Positions 6,694 to 7,782 of a stretch of DNA of 7,782 bases are shown one piece after another (the first letter of the stretch is position 1; every line of letters starts with the position of its first letter). This DNA is from JAKVKY01 sp964293585. GTDB taxonomy: Bacteria > Bacillota > Negativicutes > Acidaminococcales > Acidaminococcaceae. The notes beneath the pieces are model-generated. The model had not been told where the DNA came from. It did no database searches and was given only the letters and a program-made list of their open reading frames with translations. Where the stretch lies: assembly GCA_964293585.1 (NCBI GenBank), contig CAXYYS010000082.1, positions 1 through 7,782 on the forward strand, read 5' to 3'. A program made the translations under genes and the position numbers.

Positions 6694-6702
6694 TCCTCCT
6701 TT
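6694..6702 (-). promoter_or_regulatory. Ribosome binding site of ATPase A
   Basis: AAAGGAGGA on the minus strand ends 6 nt before the ATG at 6687. It supports that start over later in-frame methionines. No promoter-like pair of hexamers was found in the short leader between this site and the terminator. Confidence 0.8.
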
Positions 6703-6723
6703 GGATCAGTAACAACCAGATTT

Positions 6724-6757
6724 AAAAAAGCGGCGGGGCGCATATTCGTCCCGCCGC
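6724..6757 (-). terminator. Intrinsic terminator between the binding-protein and ATPase A genes
   Basis: On the minus strand an 11-bp GC-rich stem (6757-6747 with 6740-6730, one G-T wobble at 6738/6749) closes a 6-nt loop (6746-6741) and is followed directly by six T residues (6729-6724). It begins 21 nt after the binding-protein stop codon. Partial termination here is a common way for import operons to make binding protein in excess over membrane components. Confidence 0.9.
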
Positions 6758-6778
6758 CAGCATAACTATGCACCCAAA

Positions 6779-7782
6779 TTATTTCTTGCCCACGATTTCC
6801 GTAAACTGTTTAATAGTTGCTTCTTTCTTCGGCAGAATCTCGGTGTATTTTACCTTGATGGACTTAGAGATAGCATCCTTAGGAGCCGGCAGGTTAAACT
6901 TCGGATCCATGGTGATATCGTTACGTACAGGCAGAGTGCCTTCCTTGGCGATCAGAGTCTGGGCTTCCTTGCTCAGCAGGTAATCCACAAACTTCTTGGC
7001 CAAGTCCATGTTGGCAGAGCCTTTGAAAATTGCTACCGGGCTCGGAACGACTAACATTTCGGGCGGATAGTAGAGGGCGATATGGGCGCCTTTCTTAATC
7101 TTGGCATTGGTAATATAGTCAACTGCCAGGCTGGCGGTTAACTCACCGGAAGCGGTATCGTCGATAACCTGGCCGGAGCCTTTACCAATCCTGGTGCCGT
7201 TGGCTTTTAATTGTTTGAAGAAATCCCAGCCGTATTTGTTTTCCAGCAGGGCCACGCTCATGTAAGAAGTGCCGGACAGGGCGGGATCGGCGATGCCGAA
7301 GCCGTTCTTGTATTCAGCCTTCATTAAATCAGACCATTGTTTGGGGCCGTTCTTAATCTTATCGGTGTTCACAGCGATACCCAGGGTGCCCAGACGAGCG
7401 GCGGTAAAGCTGCCGTCATAGTCATCAAAGGGATTGATCAGTTCGTTCATGATCGGGGTCTTATAAACTTCCAGCACGCCGTCCTTCTTCATCTGGTAGA
7501 AGTCAGGCACTTCGCTGGTCCAGATTACGTCGGCCAGGATCTTACCGCTCTGACGTTCAGCGGCGATCTTCGCCATCAGCTTGCCGGCGCCGGCAGACTG
7601 ATAAGAAACTTCCACGCCCGGGTTCTTCTTCTTAAAACCATCCACGATACCGCCAATCAGGGATTCCTTCATGGAAGTATACACGACCAGTTTTTTGCCG
7701 CCGGCAGCGGGTGCTGCCGCTTTCTTGTCCCCGCCACCGCCGCCGCAAGCTGCCAGCATCATGGTGCTCAGGGCCAGAACTA
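6779..7782 (-). CDS. ABC transporter solute-binding lipoprotein (COG1840-type), N-terminus cut by window edge
   Basis: The frame is open to the right edge, and the residues before the first in-window methionine (VLALST, then MMLAAC) form the hydrophobic core and lipobox (LAAC) of a lipoprotein signal peptide. The true start therefore lies just beyond 7782, and the ATG at 7762 is internal. After the acylated Cys comes a Gly/Lys/Ala linker, then KKLVVYTSMKESL, the AGAGKLMAKIAAER segment, DVIWTSEVPDF, DPALSGTSYMS, and a C-terminal PSPVAIFKG...AKKFVDYLLS block. This pattern fits the periplasmic or surface binding proteins of the ferric iron/2-aminoethylphosphonate-like group. Residues YY at 231-232 (counted from 7762) are followed by PPE and lie near the PSPVAI block. 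I do not take them as the iron-binding tyrosine pair of FbpA, so iron is not assured. It would deliver the substrate to the permease at 5596-3899. Confidence 0.9.
   Translation of the reverse strand, partial: VLALSTMMLAACGGGGGDKKAAAPAAGGKKLVVYTSMKESLIGGIVDGFKKKNPGVEVSYQSAGAGKLMAKIAAERQSGKILADVIWTSEVPDFYQMKKDGVLEVYKTPIMNELINPFDDYDGSFTAARLGTLGIAVNTDKIKNGPKQWSDLMKAEYKNGFGIADPALSGTSYMSVALLENKYGWDFFKQLKANGTRIGKGSGQVIDDTASGELTASLAVDYITNAKIKKGAHIALYYPPEMLVVPSPVAIFKGSANMDLAKKFVDYLLSKEAQTLIAKEGTLPVRNDITMDPKFNLPAPKDAISKSIKVKYTEILPKKEATIKQFTEIVGKK

Noticed and set aside
6690..6723. A promoter for ATPase A in the leader after the terminator
   Set aside because: No pair of -35 and -10 hexamers at a usable spacing was found in this short stretch.
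7757..7762. The two ATG codons at 7762 and 7759 as the start of the binding protein
   Set aside because: They would place the lipobox Cys at residue 5-6 with no signal peptide; the hydrophobic frame continues to the right edge, so the start is outside the window.

Overview
All six genes in this window lie on the minus strand, so transcription runs from high to low coordinates. Two of them run off the window edges. The long plus-strand reading frames look like shadows of these genes. The sequence suggests a moderately GC-rich Gram-positive-lineage bacterium (Firmicutes). The reasons are near-perfect AAGGAGG-type ribosome binding sites, T-tract terminators, a lipobox-type binding protein and the split GcvPA form of glycine dehydrogenase. 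A Negativicutes or Clostridia host is my guess, and nothing in the window proves it.

In order of transcription: (1) 7782-6779, a lipoprotein solute-binding protein of the ferric/2-aminoethylphosphonate-like group (COG1840 type), cut at the right edge. (2) A strong intrinsic terminator at 6757-6724. (3) 6687-5593, ABC ATPase A. (4) 5596-3899, a fused two-domain (about 12-helix) permease that overlaps ATPase A by ATGA. (5) 3893-2814, ABC ATPase B, a paralogue of A with an altered signature motif (LSGGG). (6) 2768-1508, a COG3199/AcoX-like 'ATP-NAD kinase family' gene, broken by a +1 frameshift inside an unusual Ala/Thr-rich low-complexity linker. (7) A second intrinsic terminator at 1394-1359 closing this unit. 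(8) A probable promoter at 1331-1301 with a palindrome between its -35 and -10 elements, followed by (9) 1270-1, a divergent glycine dehydrogenase subunit 1 (GcvPA) homologue cut by the left edge.

The simplest reading is a one-component import operon (binding protein, fused permease, two different ATPases) with a cofactor-kinase-like gene at its end, followed by a separately promoted glycine-cleavage-type enzyme. Terminator read-through after the binding-protein gene would give more binding protein than membrane complex. The points most worth a second look are the two unlike ATPases serving a single fused permease, the frameshifted kinase-like gene with its inserted linker, and the GcvPA homologue whose normally conserved motifs are replaced. 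The transported substrate cannot be read from the sequence.
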